Notes: generated from the sequence alone by a model not told the origin. A stretch of 36,673 nucleotides of DNA from Methylobacter psychrophilus (GCF_025583945.1 NZ_JAOEGU010000040.1:1-36673), one strand, 5' to 3'; numbered from the stretch's first letter, positions 18,830 through 27,484 are shown. Numbers and translations: made by a program.

Positions 18830-19939
18830 ATGATAACTAAAGAAGATGTAACTTGGGCATATCGCCTTTATTTGGATCGAGAACCGGAAAATGAAAATGC
18901 AGTTAATCACTACTTAAACAGCTATGTAACCAGAAATGAATTGATACAAGCATTCATGCTCAGTGAGGAATATAGCAACATCAACGCTAGCCTTCCTGCT
19001 GCATCTGGAATGGCTATACAATTGTTTGATTCATATTGTCCACAGTTGCAAAAAAATATAAAAATTGCACTTGATACTAATCGAGAGGATTTGTTTGGAG
19101 ATTCATTCAAGAAAATCTTTAACATACCAAATGAATTAATATTCCTTCTTGATAATTCTCATGGAATAAATTCTTTTCTGGATGTTGGGGCAAATATCGG
19201 ATGGTTCACGCTTTCAGCTGCGCTAATGGGAATACAAACAGTGGCAATTGAGGCAATGGCAGACAATTACATTCTTCTCACAAAAGCAATCAGCGCGAAC
19301 TCGATAAGTAATGTGATGCCATTCCATATGGCTGCATCAGATGATTTTTCGCTTGTGGCTCTTCAGGGGCACGGGGCTTATGCACAGGTATTGAACGCTG
19401 GTAAAGGAGATACCCCAGGTATACCATTGGATGGCTTGCTAGGATTATTGGATAACATCCCAGATCTTATTAAAATTGACGTGGAGGGTCATGAAATTCC
19501 TGTGCTGACAGGATTGACTCAGACTCTTAATATGGCACGTCCAATGTTAATAGTTGAAGGGAATAGTTGGACCTCTCGTGACTTGGGTGGGTGTCAACAA
19601 TTACTTAAAGTAATAGAGTCGTATAACTATGATCTCTTCGTTTTTAATCAGGATGGGACATGTCGACCAATCAATTCTGATTCATTTCAGGATGGTGTTG
19701 TCGTTGATTTTTTCGCATATCCGAGAGGAGTAACTCAGCATCGTTCGCGCCCTCAGGTCAGAGTGCCAAGTATCGTTGAGCGTCTTGATTATATTGAAGC
19801 CGGAGTAGATAGTGGGCATCCGCATGTTTGCTGGCACACTTTAACGATCATCGATCGTTTAGCTGACGAGGTAGGGAGAGTTTATAGCCCTCGCCTAGAT
19901 ACCATTAAACGAAAGCTTGAAAAATATTCGAACAAGTAG
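18830..19939 (+). CDS. FkbM methyltransferase with N-terminal DUF4214-like domain
   Basis: Residues 1-50 (EDVTWAYRLYLDREPENENA, then ELIQAFMLSEEY) look like a DUF4214 helical module, related to the one near the C-terminus of the 10997 product. Residues about 110-290 are an FkbM-type SAM-dependent methyltransferase: FLDVGANIGWFTLSAALMG near 116 and LIKIDVEGHEIPVLTG near 212, followed by MLIVEGNSW. The last ~70 residues are not recognised. It probably methylates a sugar of the surface glycan; the target is unknown. The ribosome site GGAAGAA precedes ATG 18830 by a few bases. The gene is separated from its neighbours by a pseudogene upstream and a 407-base gap downstream. Confidence 0.86.
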   Translation: MITKEDVTWAYRLYLDREPENENAVNHYLNSYVTRNELIQAFMLSEEYSNINASLPAASGMAIQLFDSYCPQLQKNIKIALDTNREDLFGDSFKKIFNIPNELIFLLDNSHGINSFLDVGANIGWFTLSAALMGIQTVAIEAMADNYILLTKAISANSISNVMPFHMAASDDFSLVALQGHGAYAQVLNAGKGDTPGIPLDGLLGLLDNIPDLIKIDVEGHEIPVLTGLTQTLNMARPMLIVEGNSWTSRDLGGCQQLLKVIESYNYDLFVFNQDGTCRPINSDSFQDGVVVDFFAYPRGVTQHRSRPQVRVPSIVERLDYIEAGVDSGHPHVCWHTLTIIDRLADEVGRVYSPRLDTIKRKLEKYSNK

Positions 19940-19981
19940 AGAATATTCCAAATTAGATAAATGAATCTGAAAAAGTCCGGA

Positions 19982-20002
19982 TGGGCAACGCTTTTTTGCC
20001 CA
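19982..20002 (+). terminator. Possible terminator hairpin
   Basis: TGGGCAA (19982-19988) pairs perfectly with TTGCCCA (19996-20002) around the loop CGCTTTT, 43 bases after the FkbM gene stop. Only a weak T-run (ATTTT) follows, so termination is plausible but not strong. Confidence 0.4.
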
Positions 20003-20346
20003 CCGATTTTGTCGACAAATGTCTCATGAGCCATCATTTTTTATGCTAAAAAAGCGTCAACTGCTTTTGAGCATCTATAAACCTCATTTATAGTGCTTTA
20101 CCACATCGGTATCTGATTTCGAGGCAGGGTATGGGGGCAGCGGATTTCGATCAGAATATCAGCAAGCTGGGAATTTCCCGAATAGCTGTACATTATCCAG
20201 ATAAATAATTTCCACGGATTACCCAAGAGCACTAATTTAAAAGCTATTTTAATAGATAATATTGGAAATTTAATCTTTTAAAACTATACTTAACGATTGA
20301 TACTGCTTGGGTTTCAGGCAGCTCGTTAAGATTTAACAACGGTACA
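20003..20346. other. Intergenic stretch without recognisable gene
   Basis: I see no open frame, repeat copy or RNA gene here. The bases are AT-rich, and the final part (from about 20210) should hold the promoter and leader of the sulfotransferase gene. No convincing -35/-10 pair or ribosome site was found before ATG 20347. Confidence 0.4.
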
Positions 20347-21981
20347 ATGAGAACTATAGATAAGCCCTTTCCTGGTCGTATTATTTTTGATCATATTCCA
20401 AAAACTGCGGGCCAGGCGACTAATGCTTGGCTGATGGATAAATTGGGATCAGGTTGTGTTACGACTAACCTGAGCGGCAATCATCTCGATATGATCCGAC
20501 AGTACGGAGGGCTGTATTCGGTCATTTGCGGACATGTCCATTTTAATGATGGGGAAAGGCTTGATTCGCTTTATCAGTACATGACGTGTTTGCGAGACCC
20601 AATAGATCGTGTTATTTCATGGCTATATTTTGTGATTAACAATTACGACAACTTGCAAATTCCTGAACTTAGAATGATGGTGAGATCTTTTTTGGATAGC
20701 GATGGGCAGGACTTTTCTGATGGATTGATCGTTCACATCTCTAATGCAAATGTAGAACATTTTTGCCGCATCAACGGTACTGGCTTGGAATTAGACGACG
20801 AGAAAGTTGCCAATGCTTTGGCGGCAATTAAACAATACGATGTCGTTGGTTTGTATGAGGATATGCCACAGTTTTTTGCCCATGTAGCTGCCTTAATTGG
20901 CTTGCCGCCACCACAAGAAATCGCCCGAGTTAATGTCACCAATCAACGCCCACAAGTGGAGCAGCTATCACCTGCTTTGCGGGAACGTATTGTAGAGTTG
21001 AATCAGCTGGATTTACGCTTGTATGCAGAAGTCGTGGCATGGAAGCAATCTTTAGAAAAAAACAAGTCAATCCAAACATTGCCGTTAACCGAATCAAAGT
21101 GGAAAAAATACGAACTGATTCGTGATCGGGTGCTTGTTACCCCCGATCTTGTGATTTTAACGGCCGAGCTGCGAGAAGGCTACGATATATGTCACGGTCA
21201 GTTGATGAGCTTTGATGTGGATTTTTTTCTGGCAAGAGAAGTAGAGGATCTGGAAATGGGTATTCATATCTTCGACAGTCAACGGCAATGGGTCTTTGGC
21301 ATCAATAGTACTTTGTTGGGGCAATCGCATCTATCGATACCCAGTGGTAGCTATCGTGTCAGCCATCATTTGGTTGCCGATCTCCCCGCCGGAAAATACA
21401 CGGCCGGCTTTGCCTTTGCCGAACGTTTGCCGGAAGGCGGTCAACGGGAGTTGGCCTGGCGTGATGTGATGTGTGAATTTCAGGTATATCACCAGGTCAG
21501 CAAGACCTTTGCGGGTACTTCTTATTTACCTGCGGAGATCAGTCTTTACCCTAGCCGGCTTGCGCAGGCAGAAAAAGTGGTTATTCACCCCGTTGGCTGC
21601 TTGGAGTGTGTGACGTCTGTACAGAGCATGACACCCGGTGAGCTGGTAGGTATTGACGTCACCATTGTTAATCGCAGTGAGCAGAATTGGGTGGGAGACA
21701 GTATACGTCCGGTTAATTTATCTTATCACTGGCTAAATGCTTCTGGTGAAACAGTGATTTACGATGGTCTACGTACCCCTTTGGCAACTGGCGGGGTTGC
21801 TCCCGGAAAGGCATTGGATACCAAAATGCAGGTAGTGGCACCAGACGAGGTCGGAACTTATAGTTTGGTTTTGACGCTAGTACAGGAGCTTGTCGGATGG
21901 TTTGAAGATAAAGGCTTTGAGGCGGCACGGCTGACAGTTGAAGTGATACCATCTTTATCTGATGGTAATTTATATGTATGA
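20347..21981 (+). CDS. Sulfotransferase fused to Wzt-C-like and Ig-like domains
   Basis: Residues 1 to about 235 resemble the Sulfotransfer_2-type family, which moves sulfate from PAPS to sugars: GRIIFDHIPKTAGQATNAWL near 10-29 is the 5'-phosphosulfate loop, and CLRDPIDRVISWLYF near 81-95 the 3'-phosphate site. Residues about 265-382 resemble the Wzt C-terminal beta-sandwich (AELREGYDICHGQLMSFDVD, then PSGSYRVSHHLVADLPAGKY), which in O-antigen exporters binds the modified chain end. Residues about 412-535 are another beta domain (NLSYHWLNASGETVIYDGLR, then LTLVQELVGWFEDKGF) seen attached to glycan enzymes. A reasonable inference is chain-end recognition coupled to sulfation. No signal peptide is visible. 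A broken copy lies at 18406-18820. Confidence 0.8.
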   Translation: MRTIDKPFPGRIIFDHIPKTAGQATNAWLMDKLGSGCVTTNLSGNHLDMIRQYGGLYSVICGHVHFNDGERLDSLYQYMTCLRDPIDRVISWLYFVINNYDNLQIPELRMMVRSFLDSDGQDFSDGLIVHISNANVEHFCRINGTGLELDDEKVANALAAIKQYDVVGLYEDMPQFFAHVAALIGLPPPQEIARVNVTNQRPQVEQLSPALRERIVELNQLDLRLYAEVVAWKQSLEKNKSIQTLPLTESKWKKYELIRDRVLVTPDLVILTAELREGYDICHGQLMSFDVDFFLAREVEDLEMGIHIFDSQRQWVFGINSTLLGQSHLSIPSGSYRVSHHLVADLPAGKYTAGFAFAERLPEGGQRELAWRDVMCEFQVYHQVSKTFAGTSYLPAEISLYPSRLAQAEKVVIHPVGCLECVTSVQSMTPGELVGIDVTIVNRSEQNWVGDSIRPVNLSYHWLNASGETVIYDGLRTPLATGGVAPGKALDTKMQVVAPDEVGTYSLVLTLVQELVGWFEDKGFEAARLTVEVIPSLSDGNLYV

Positions 21982-22028
21982 GTAACGAAAATGTAAGCTC
22001 CTACTCCGGTTGGAGATGGCTGGGGTGA

Positions 22029-22090
22029 CGACTGCATGGATGCAGGAGGTAGAGCAATGCAGGAGCAATTGCCGGCGACTGCATGGATGC
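22029..22090. repeat. Short direct repeat in the gap before gmd
   Basis: The 15-mer CGACTGCATGGATGC occurs at 22029-22043 and 22076-22090, enclosing AGGAGGTAGAGCAATGCAGG and a little more. It looks like a fragment of a dispersed genome repeat. The rest of the 453-base gap (21982-22434) has no gene; its AT-rich last 130 bases should contain the gmd promoter, but I see no convincing boxes and no clear ribosome site before ATG 22435. Confidence 0.6.
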
Positions 22091-22434
22091 TAATCAAATT
22101 GGCTCTTAATATACAATTAGTCGTGATTACACGACAAAAGAAAATACTGCAAATATCAGCTCTCAAACGAAAAAACTACCCTTTCAGGTTTATCTAAATT
22201 CCACCGATACATTTAAATTCGATGAAATGTATCTACTCCCGTCCAAATAATAGGATATAGTAAATACCCTTACGAAGCGCCAAAAAGACAGAAATTGAGT
22301 TTTTTATAAATAAATAAATAAACTTGGTTTGCTGGTTGGTAAGCGTTTTGTACTGAATGTTTTCGATCCAACAAATTTAAAATCTCTTACCAAATTTAAT
22401 AGCTACTTTTTAAAACCAACATAACAACTTATAA

Positions 22435-23520
22435 ATGACTAAAATTGCACTTATTACCGGTATAACTGGACAGGACGGCGCTTATCTTGCCGAATTATTG
22501 CTCAAGAAGGGCTATGTGGTTCATGGTATAAAGCGACGTGCCTCGCTTTTTAATACAGATCGTATTGATCATCTCTATCAAGACCCACATGTAAATAATA
22601 AAAATTTTATTCTGCATTACGGTGACTTGACTGACTCTACCAATCTGGTCAGTATCATTCAGCGGGTACAGCCTGATGAGATTTATAATCTCGCCGCCAT
22701 GAGTCATGTTGCTGTTAGTTTTGAGTCACCGGAATACACTGCCGATGCAGATGGCTTGGGTACGTTGCGTATTCTGGAAGCCATAAGAATCCTTGGTCTG
22801 GAAAAGAAAACCCGTTTTTATCAAGCTAGTACTTCAGAGCTTTACGGACTTGTTCAGGAAACTCCGCAAAAAGAAACCACGCCTTTCTACCCGCGCAGCC
22901 CCTATGCAGTGGCTAAGCTTTATGCCTACTGGATTACGGTTAACTACCGCGAAGCTTATGGTATGTACGCTTGTAATGGTATTTTGTTTAACCATGAATC
23001 TCCGTTACGGGGCGAAACTTTTGTTACTCGCAAGATTACCCGTGCTTTGGCAAGAATCAAGCTTAATCTGCAAGACTGTCTCTATCTGGGCAATCTGGAC
23101 TCTTTACGTGACTGGGGACATGCCAAAGATTACGTCGAAATGCAGTGGCTTATGCTTCAACAAGAAGTACCGGAAGACTTTGTTATTGCCACAGGCGTTC
23201 AATATAGTGTTCGGGATTTTGTTAACGTAGCAGCCAAAGAACTTGACATTCAGATCACTTGGCAAGGTCAAGGTGCTGAGGAAACAGGTACAGACCAGAA
23301 CGGTAAGGTAATCGTTGAGGTTGATCCACGTTACTTTAGGCCGACAGAAGTTGAAACGCTGCTTGGTGACCCAAGCAAGGCTAAAGAAAAACTTGGCTGG
23401 ACACCACAAACCAGTTTTGAGGAACTCGTTTCTGAAATGGTGCGCGAAGATCTAAAAAGCGCTGAGCGCGATGAACTTATCAAAAAGCATGGCTATGCCA
23501 CCTACAACTATCATGAATAA
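22435..23520 (+). CDS. gmd: GDP-mannose 4,6-dehydratase
   Basis: Gmd converts GDP-D-mannose to GDP-4-keto-6-deoxy-D-mannose, precursor of GDP-linked fucose, D-rhamnose, 6-deoxytalose and perosamine. The 361 residues fit the family. Visible are the nucleotide-binding loop [16 protein letters not shown] near residue 9, the Gmd-specific [19 protein letters not shown], the active-site stretch STSELYG and the YAVAK pair (Tyr/Lys), then [19 protein letters not shown] and [15 protein letters not shown]. It is followed after 10 bases by a second dehydratase-like gene, so the two are likely cotranscribed. The next enzyme that would fix the final sugar is not obvious in the window. Confidence 0.95.
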   Translation: MTKIALITGITGQDGAYLAELLLKKGYVVHGIKRRASLFNTDRIDHLYQDPHVNNKNFILHYGDLTDSTNLVSIIQRVQPDEIYNLAAMSHVAVSFESPEYTADADGLGTLRILEAIRILGLEKKTRFYQASTSELYGLVQETPQKETTPFYPRSPYAVAKLYAYWITVNYREAYGMYACNGILFNHESPLRGETFVTRKITRALARIKLNLQDCLYLGNLDSLRDWGHAKDYVEMQWLMLQQEVPEDFVIATGVQYSVRDFVNVAAKELDIQITWQGQGAEETGTDQNGKVIVEVDPRYFRPTEVETLLGDPSKAKEKLGWTPQTSFEELVSEMVREDLKSAERDELIKKHGYATYNYHE

Positions 23521-23530
23521 GGTGATTAGC

Positions 23531-24499
23531 ATGTCGACAAACAAAACAGCACTTATTACCGGAATTGGCGGCCAGGACGGTGCCTATCTTGCGCAACTAC
23601 TACTGGGTAAGGGTTACAATGTTTTCGGCACCTCCAGAGATGCCGGGATGTCACATTTTGATTCACTGGCACGGCTCGGCATTGCCGGACAAGTCAATTT
23701 GTTGTCAATGGCACCTAATGATTTCAAAAGTACGCTTACGGCAATTTCAAAAGTGCGACCGGATGAGATTTATCATCTTGCCGGGCAAACTTCGGTGGGA
23801 TTGTCTTTTGAGCAACCATCAGAAACCATTGAAAGTATCACAATTGGTACGTTGAATATTCTTGAATCGCTTAGATTTTTGGAATTACCGGCAAAATTTT
23901 ATCATGCCAGTTCCAGTGAATGTTTTGGCGATACTAAAGGTATTCCTGCTGACGAGTTGACTGCGTTTAATCCTGTAAGCCCTTATGCTGTTGCAAAGTC
24001 TGCGGCACATTGGTTGGTAAAAAATTACCGCGAAGCAAATAAGATGTTTGCAGCCAATGGAATTTTGTTTAATCATGAATCAGCACTTCGTCCGGCACGA
24101 TTTGTTACCCAAAAAGTCATCCGGTCAGCTTATCGAATATCTGTCGGTTCAAAAGAAAAGCTTAATTTGGGTGATCTGAGTATTGTTCGCGATTGGGGTT
24201 GGGCACCCGAATATGTTGACGCCATGTGGCGGATTCTTCAGGCTGACGTGGCGGAAGACTTTGTGATTGCAACTGGTGAAGCGCATTCGTTAGAAGATTT
24301 TGTCGATCAGTCTTTTGCTTATTTTGGCCTTAAATGGACTGACCATGTTGTACAAAATAAGGAATTTATGAGGCCGAATGAAATCCCCTGGAGTCAAGGT
24401 AATCCGCAAAAAGCCTCAGATAAGTTAGGGTGGAAGGCAACGAAACGGATGGGGGATATCATTCAGATTTTGGCAGAATCACAGAGTTTAGCACCTTAA
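23531..24499 (+). CDS. Second Gmd-like NAD(P)-dependent sugar dehydratase/epimerase
   Basis: This 322-residue extended SDR resembles Gmd: [20 protein letters not shown] at the start, SSSECFG in place of STSELYG, SPYAVAKSAAHW with the Tyr/Lys pair, and NHESALRPARFVTQKVIRSA. It lacks the Gmd stretch [12 protein letters not shown] after the second strand (it reads TSRDAGMSHFD), so its substrate or product may differ. It could be a diverged dehydratase, epimerase or reductase that works on Gmd's product. I use ATG 23531 with AAGGTGAT six bases upstream; a longer frame from 23471 would overlap gmd by 50 bases and add residues not seen in the family. Confidence 0.85.
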   Translation: MSTNKTALITGIGGQDGAYLAQLLLGKGYNVFGTSRDAGMSHFDSLARLGIAGQVNLLSMAPNDFKSTLTAISKVRPDEIYHLAGQTSVGLSFEQPSETIESITIGTLNILESLRFLELPAKFYHASSSECFGDTKGIPADELTAFNPVSPYAVAKSAAHWLVKNYREANKMFAANGILFNHESALRPARFVTQKVIRSAYRISVGSKEKLNLGDLSIVRDWGWAPEYVDAMWRILQADVAEDFVIATGEAHSLEDFVDQSFAYFGLKWTDHVVQNKEFMRPNEIPWSQGNPQKASDKLGWKATKRMGDIIQILAESQSLAP

Positions 24500-24516
24500 T
24501 ATGTAATTATTGAGTC

Positions 24517-24609
24517 CCCCTCTTTGAAAAAGAGGGGTTAGGGGAGATTTTATTAGATAAATCCCCCTCTGCCCCCTCGCTTTGCTCTCCCCCTTTTTCA
24601 AAGGGGGAG
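24517..24609. repeat. Pair of C/G-rich hairpins after the dehydratase genes, possible terminator
   Basis: Hairpin 1 pairs CCCCTCTTT (24517-24525) with AAAGAGGGG (24529-24537). Hairpin 2 pairs CTCCCCCTTT (24587-24596) with AAAGGGGGAG (24600-24609). The hairpins are related in sequence, and the first starts 17 bases after the stop at 24499. They look like a dispersed palindromic repeat and may also end the gmd transcript. Confidence 0.75.
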
Positions 24610-24694
24610 GTGAATAATTAGCTTAATTTCAATTAGGAAGCTGTACAAATTAACTTGAGTATAATGCTCAGGTTATTTTATCCACATTCTTAAA

Positions 24695-24757
24695 ATGAAT
24701 AAATTAAATACCGTATTGCTTGTTACTCAGCGGGTAAATCAGGAGCATATTGGTTGA
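24695..24757 (+). CDS. Possible 20-codon leader peptide overlapping the next start
   Basis: ATG 24695 opens a 20-codon frame (MNKLNTVLLVTQRVNQEHIG) whose TGA (24755-24757) overlaps the TTG start of the glycosyltransferase (TTGA). Its last codons contain the AGGAGC ribosome site of that gene, so translating it could couple to the GT. No clear ribosome site precedes it, and such a short frame may be chance. Confidence 0.25.
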   Translation: MNKLNTVLLVTQRVNQEHIG

Positions 24758-25860
24758 AATTAATTTTAGCAGTGGATGCGTTATCACCACCGTTGTCTGG
24801 TATTGGTCGCTATACATGGGAGCTGGCAAGTCGTATTGGCCATGTGCAAGGTATTGAGCAGGTCCGTTATTTCCGGAACGGCGAATGGATCGATGATCCG
24901 ACATCTTTACTTGGTGGTGCTTCTCCGAGTCGTAAGCGTTATTACAATTTGCCACGCTGGGCGAAGGATTGGTATTGGCAGCAAACCTGCCGTGGCAATG
25001 TATTTCATGGGCCCAATTTTTTCCTTCCCCCTTATGCTGAAAACGGGATTGTTACGGTACATGATTTATCGGTGTTTAAGTTTCCGGAAACTCATCCAGT
25101 GGCGCGTTTAAGGGAGTTTGATAAATTGTTTCAACGTACCTTGGATAGTGCTGTGCATTTAATTACGGTTTCTGAAACTACAAGGCAAGAAATAATTGAT
25201 TACTTGGATTGGCCTGCCGAAAAAATTACTGCAATCCACAATGGCGTGTCAGCATTGTTTGCTCCACAAACTTCAGAGATATTGATGCCCTTTTTAAGTC
25301 GTTATGGTTTAAGGTATGGCGGTTATATTTTATGTGTTTCGACAATTGAGCCACGCAAGCGTATTGATGCGTTGCTTGATGCTTATAACCAGCTGCCTGC
25401 CAGCTTGCGAGCGATCTATCCTTTGGTGTTGGTGGGCGGTAAGGGGTGGCGTAGCGAATCTTTGCACGAGCAGATTGAGAGAGGACAAAATGCCGGGTGG
25501 CTGCACTATTTGGGCTATGTGCCAGAGGCTGATTTACCCGCACTTTATGCCGGTGCGCGGCTTTTTGTCTACCCGTCAATTTACGAAGGTTTTGGATTAC
25601 CTGTTATCGAGGCCATGGCCTCGGGCGTACCTGTGCTGACATCGAATCGTTCCTGCTTGCCCGAAGTTGCTGCAGGTGCGGCCATGCTGATAAACCCGGA
25701 TGATATGGATGCTCTGACAATCGGGTTAGAAGAGGGATTGATTGATTCTGAGTGGCGAGAAAAAGCGATTGCATGCGGATTAAAGGTTGCAGCACGATAT
25801 GATTGGGCTGAATGCGTTAAGCAAACTGCTGCGGTGTATGTTGATGGTTTTGATGGTTAA
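24754..25860 (+). CDS. GT4-family glycosyltransferase
   Basis: A compact 368-residue GT-B enzyme. It starts LILAVDALSPPLSGIGRYTW, the glycine-rich acceptor-side loop of WbdA/MtfB-like mannosyltransferases, and carries CVSTIEPRKRIDALLDAY near residue 195 and YEGFGLPVIEAMASGVPVL near 277 (the E-x7-E donor site), then NRSCLPEVAAGAA. It probably adds one sugar, plausibly from a GDP-sugar given gmd nearby, but the donor cannot be read. The start is TTG 24754, chosen because AGGAGC lies 7 bases upstream and the family begins at this point. It stands alone between the hairpin pair and a repeat-rich stretch. Confidence 0.9.
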   Translation: MKLILAVDALSPPLSGIGRYTWELASRIGHVQGIEQVRYFRNGEWIDDPTSLLGGASPSRKRYYNLPRWAKDWYWQQTCRGNVFHGPNFFLPPYAENGIVTVHDLSVFKFPETHPVARLREFDKLFQRTLDSAVHLITVSETTRQEIIDYLDWPAEKITAIHNGVSALFAPQTSEILMPFLSRYGLRYGGYILCVSTIEPRKRIDALLDAYNQLPASLRAIYPLVLVGGKGWRSESLHEQIERGQNAGWLHYLGYVPEADLPALYAGARLFVYPSIYEGFGLPVIEAMASGVPVLTSNRSCLPEVAAGAAMLINPDDMDALTIGLEEGLIDSEWREKAIACGLKVAARYDWAECVKQTAAVYVDGFDG

Positions 25861-25959
25861 AAGAAATCAATGGAGTCAGACTCGATTGAAAGCCCGGCTA
25901 TTCATAATGGATGTTAATTTAGTATAACCCTTTTATTTTTATTTCAAGTCCGCTAGGTC

Positions 25960-26074
25960 CTGTAGACTTTCAGAAATTAAATTTCCAATTTACATCGCTG
26001 CAAACTCTACGGATACCATCCCTTCAAGGGATGTTATCCGTTAGCATCGAAATTATTTATCTGAGAATCTATAT
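25960..26074. mobile_element. MITE-like element, copy B
   Basis: A 115-bp element opening CTGTAGACTTTCAGAAATTA and closing ATTTATCTGAGAATCTATAT. Its centre pairs 26010-26024 with 26026-26040 with one mismatch. It is in the opposite orientation to copy A. The rest of the 347-base gap (25861-26207) shows no gene and no clear terminator for either flanking gene. Confidence 0.8.
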
Positions 26075-26207
26075 GTATTTCTTTTTCAATGGTGTTTATT
26101 AATGGCAATGTAAAGCCATTATATGTGGGATAAAAGTAGCCCTGTAATAACGAAATTACTGACATGGCATCCGACATTATCAGGTTGACTGAGTACTAAC
26201 CATTAAC

Positions 26208-26720
26208 TTAAAAAAAGAAAGATTCCGTGAACAGAAACATTGGAGTTGGACTCAGTGGATTATCAGGTGTTTCCAGTGCAGAGAAGCCCAACTTAGTATA
26301 AAAGGAAATCGCTCCAGCGTCCGCATCGAGGTATATTCCGCGACACCCAGCAATATTGGCGGCTTTCTTCGTTTCGCCAAGAGTATGCTTCATCAGTCGA
26401 CTGCCGTAGTTATTTCGTTTGTACGCAACATCAACTCCGAGCATAACTAAGCGCACGCAAGGAACCATTGAAGGAAAAGACTGGTTCGAGAGATTGCTCA
26501 GGAGACTTTGATTAACATAAGACATCATCAAGGTATAAAAACCTACGAATCTGTCATTATTGGCCGTATCAAGCAGAGCCCAAGCAACTGAAGTACCAGT
26601 TTTGACTTGTGGTTTTAGGCTATTGTTAACGAACTTATTGATAGTTTGATGGCCACAGTCAAATTTCTTCAGGTCTTTGTATTTTTTAGTCGGATCGAAC
26701 TTCTCAATCTTTACCGTCAT
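26208..26720 (-). CDS. GNAT acetyltransferase toxin, TacT-like
   Basis: GNAT toxins of this type acetylate the amino group of charged tRNAs and stop translation until freed from the antitoxin. The 170 residues start VKIEKFDPTKKYKDLKKFDC and show HQTINKFVNN, VGFYTLMMSYV, and the acetyl-CoA binding region VRLVMLGVDVAYKRNNYGSR with following LMKHTLGETKKAA, then GIYLDADAGAISFYTKLGF, the usual C-terminal GNAT strand. Size and layout match TacT/AtaT-like toxins. Its ATG follows the antitoxin's TAA with no gap, so the two are translated together. A plain housekeeping acetyltransferase is unlikely given the partner. Confidence 0.88.
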   Translation of the reverse strand: MTVKIEKFDPTKKYKDLKKFDCGHQTINKFVNNSLKPQVKTGTSVAWALLDTANNDRFVGFYTLMMSYVNQSLLSNLSNQSFPSMVPCVRLVMLGVDVAYKRNNYGSRLMKHTLGETKKAANIAGCRGIYLDADAGAISFYTKLGFSALETPDNPLSPTPMFLFTESFFF

Positions 26721-26999
26721 TTACCTGATTTCCTTGAAATCTGGCAGTTCACCTAGAGCCTTCATGGCCTGGGTTGGCTCTGGAGGCTGCTTCATTAGTG
26801 CAGCAAAACGGCGCTGACCCTCAACACCTAACTGAATTGCGGAATAGTTCGCGATAACCTGTTGCGCACGCTCAGCGGCAGGTGCTAGAACGAAAGCTGT
26901 TGCGTCGATACCCATCAGCGCCGCAGCTCGAAAGATAAGGTCTTTCATATCCTCTGTTGTCTTTAGTTCAATACGCGCATGCTTAAGTGTTGTTCCCAT
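26721..26999 (-). CDS. DUF1778 ribbon-helix-helix antitoxin, TacA-like
   Basis: DUF1778 proteins bind their own promoter with an N-terminal ribbon-helix-helix and block the GNAT toxin with a C-terminal tail. This 92-residue protein shows the pattern: ARIELKTTEDMKDLIFRAAA as the DNA-binding part, GIDATAFVLAPAAERAQQVI as the following helices, and a proline-containing tail (MKQPPEPTQAMKALGELPDF) that should wrap the toxin. It is upstream of the toxin gene in the same operon, the normal order. AGGAGC sits 7 bases before the ATG, and a good promoter with an inverted repeat lies just above it. Confidence 0.88.
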   Translation of the reverse strand: MGTTLKHARIELKTTEDMKDLIFRAAALMGIDATAFVLAPAAERAQQVIANYSAIQLGVEGQRRFAALMKQPPEPTQAMKALGELPDFKEIR

Positions 27000-27029
27000 G
27001 ATCTTTGCTCCTGTTTGATTTGGTAATTA

Positions 27030-27071
27030 ATTGTACGGCTAATAGTCGTATAGCGTCAACTCATTATACGA
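27030..27071 (-). promoter_or_regulatory. Promoter and candidate operator of the toxin-antitoxin operon
   Basis: Read on the minus strand, TTGACG (27054-27059) and TACAAT (27030-27035) are 18 bases apart, a good sigma-70 pair about 30 bases before the antitoxin start. An inverted repeat, TCGTATA (27046-27052) and TATACGA (27065-27071), flanks the -35 box and is the likely site for the ribbon-helix-helix antitoxin. Assignment rests on position and symmetry. Confidence 0.6.
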
Positions 27072-27106
27072 ATCAATGGCGAATCAAGAATCAATGGGGT
27101 CAGTCT

Positions 27107-27347
27107 CTAATACTGCTACCGTTAAATCAATAAGTTATATATTATCAATCAGTTACGTGTTGTTTTGGCTGAAGAATACAGAAAAATAAAGTAATCGTGA
27201 TACTTAAAATCAATAAGATAGGTTTATTTAAGGCAGATTTTACGATTTTATTATGATAGCAACCAACAGTTTTATCTGGATTAAAATTAAGATATCGGTT
27301 TAATACATTGATTACTAAGTATTAAAAATTAACGGTAGCAGTATTAG
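27107..27347. mobile_element. 241-bp non-coding element with inverted ends
   Basis: CTAATACTGCTACCGTTAA (27107-27125) and its exact reverse complement TTAACGGTAGCAGTATTAG (27329-27347) bound an AT-rich interior with no gene. Related flanks GGTCAGTCT and GGTCAGACT extend the symmetry outward. It looks like a small non-autonomous element whose transposase is elsewhere. Confidence 0.65.
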
Positions 27348-27484
27348 GGTCAGACTCGATTAATTTTTGGTTTTTTGTATAATGGAATACTTGTTTTTCT
27401 GAGCAAAGAACTGGCAATGGCACATAAACCAGTTACGGGTAGTTTTGGCTGTATGCTTAAAATCAATATATTGATTATTAGAAA

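Noticed and set aside
22029-22090. Possible small RNA or tRNA-like sequence
   Set aside because: Only a short direct repeat is visible; there is no cloverleaf, promoter or terminator to support an RNA gene.
25226-25579. 117-codon antisense open frame
   Set aside because: It lies opposite the well-supported GT4 gene and shows no motif or ribosome site.
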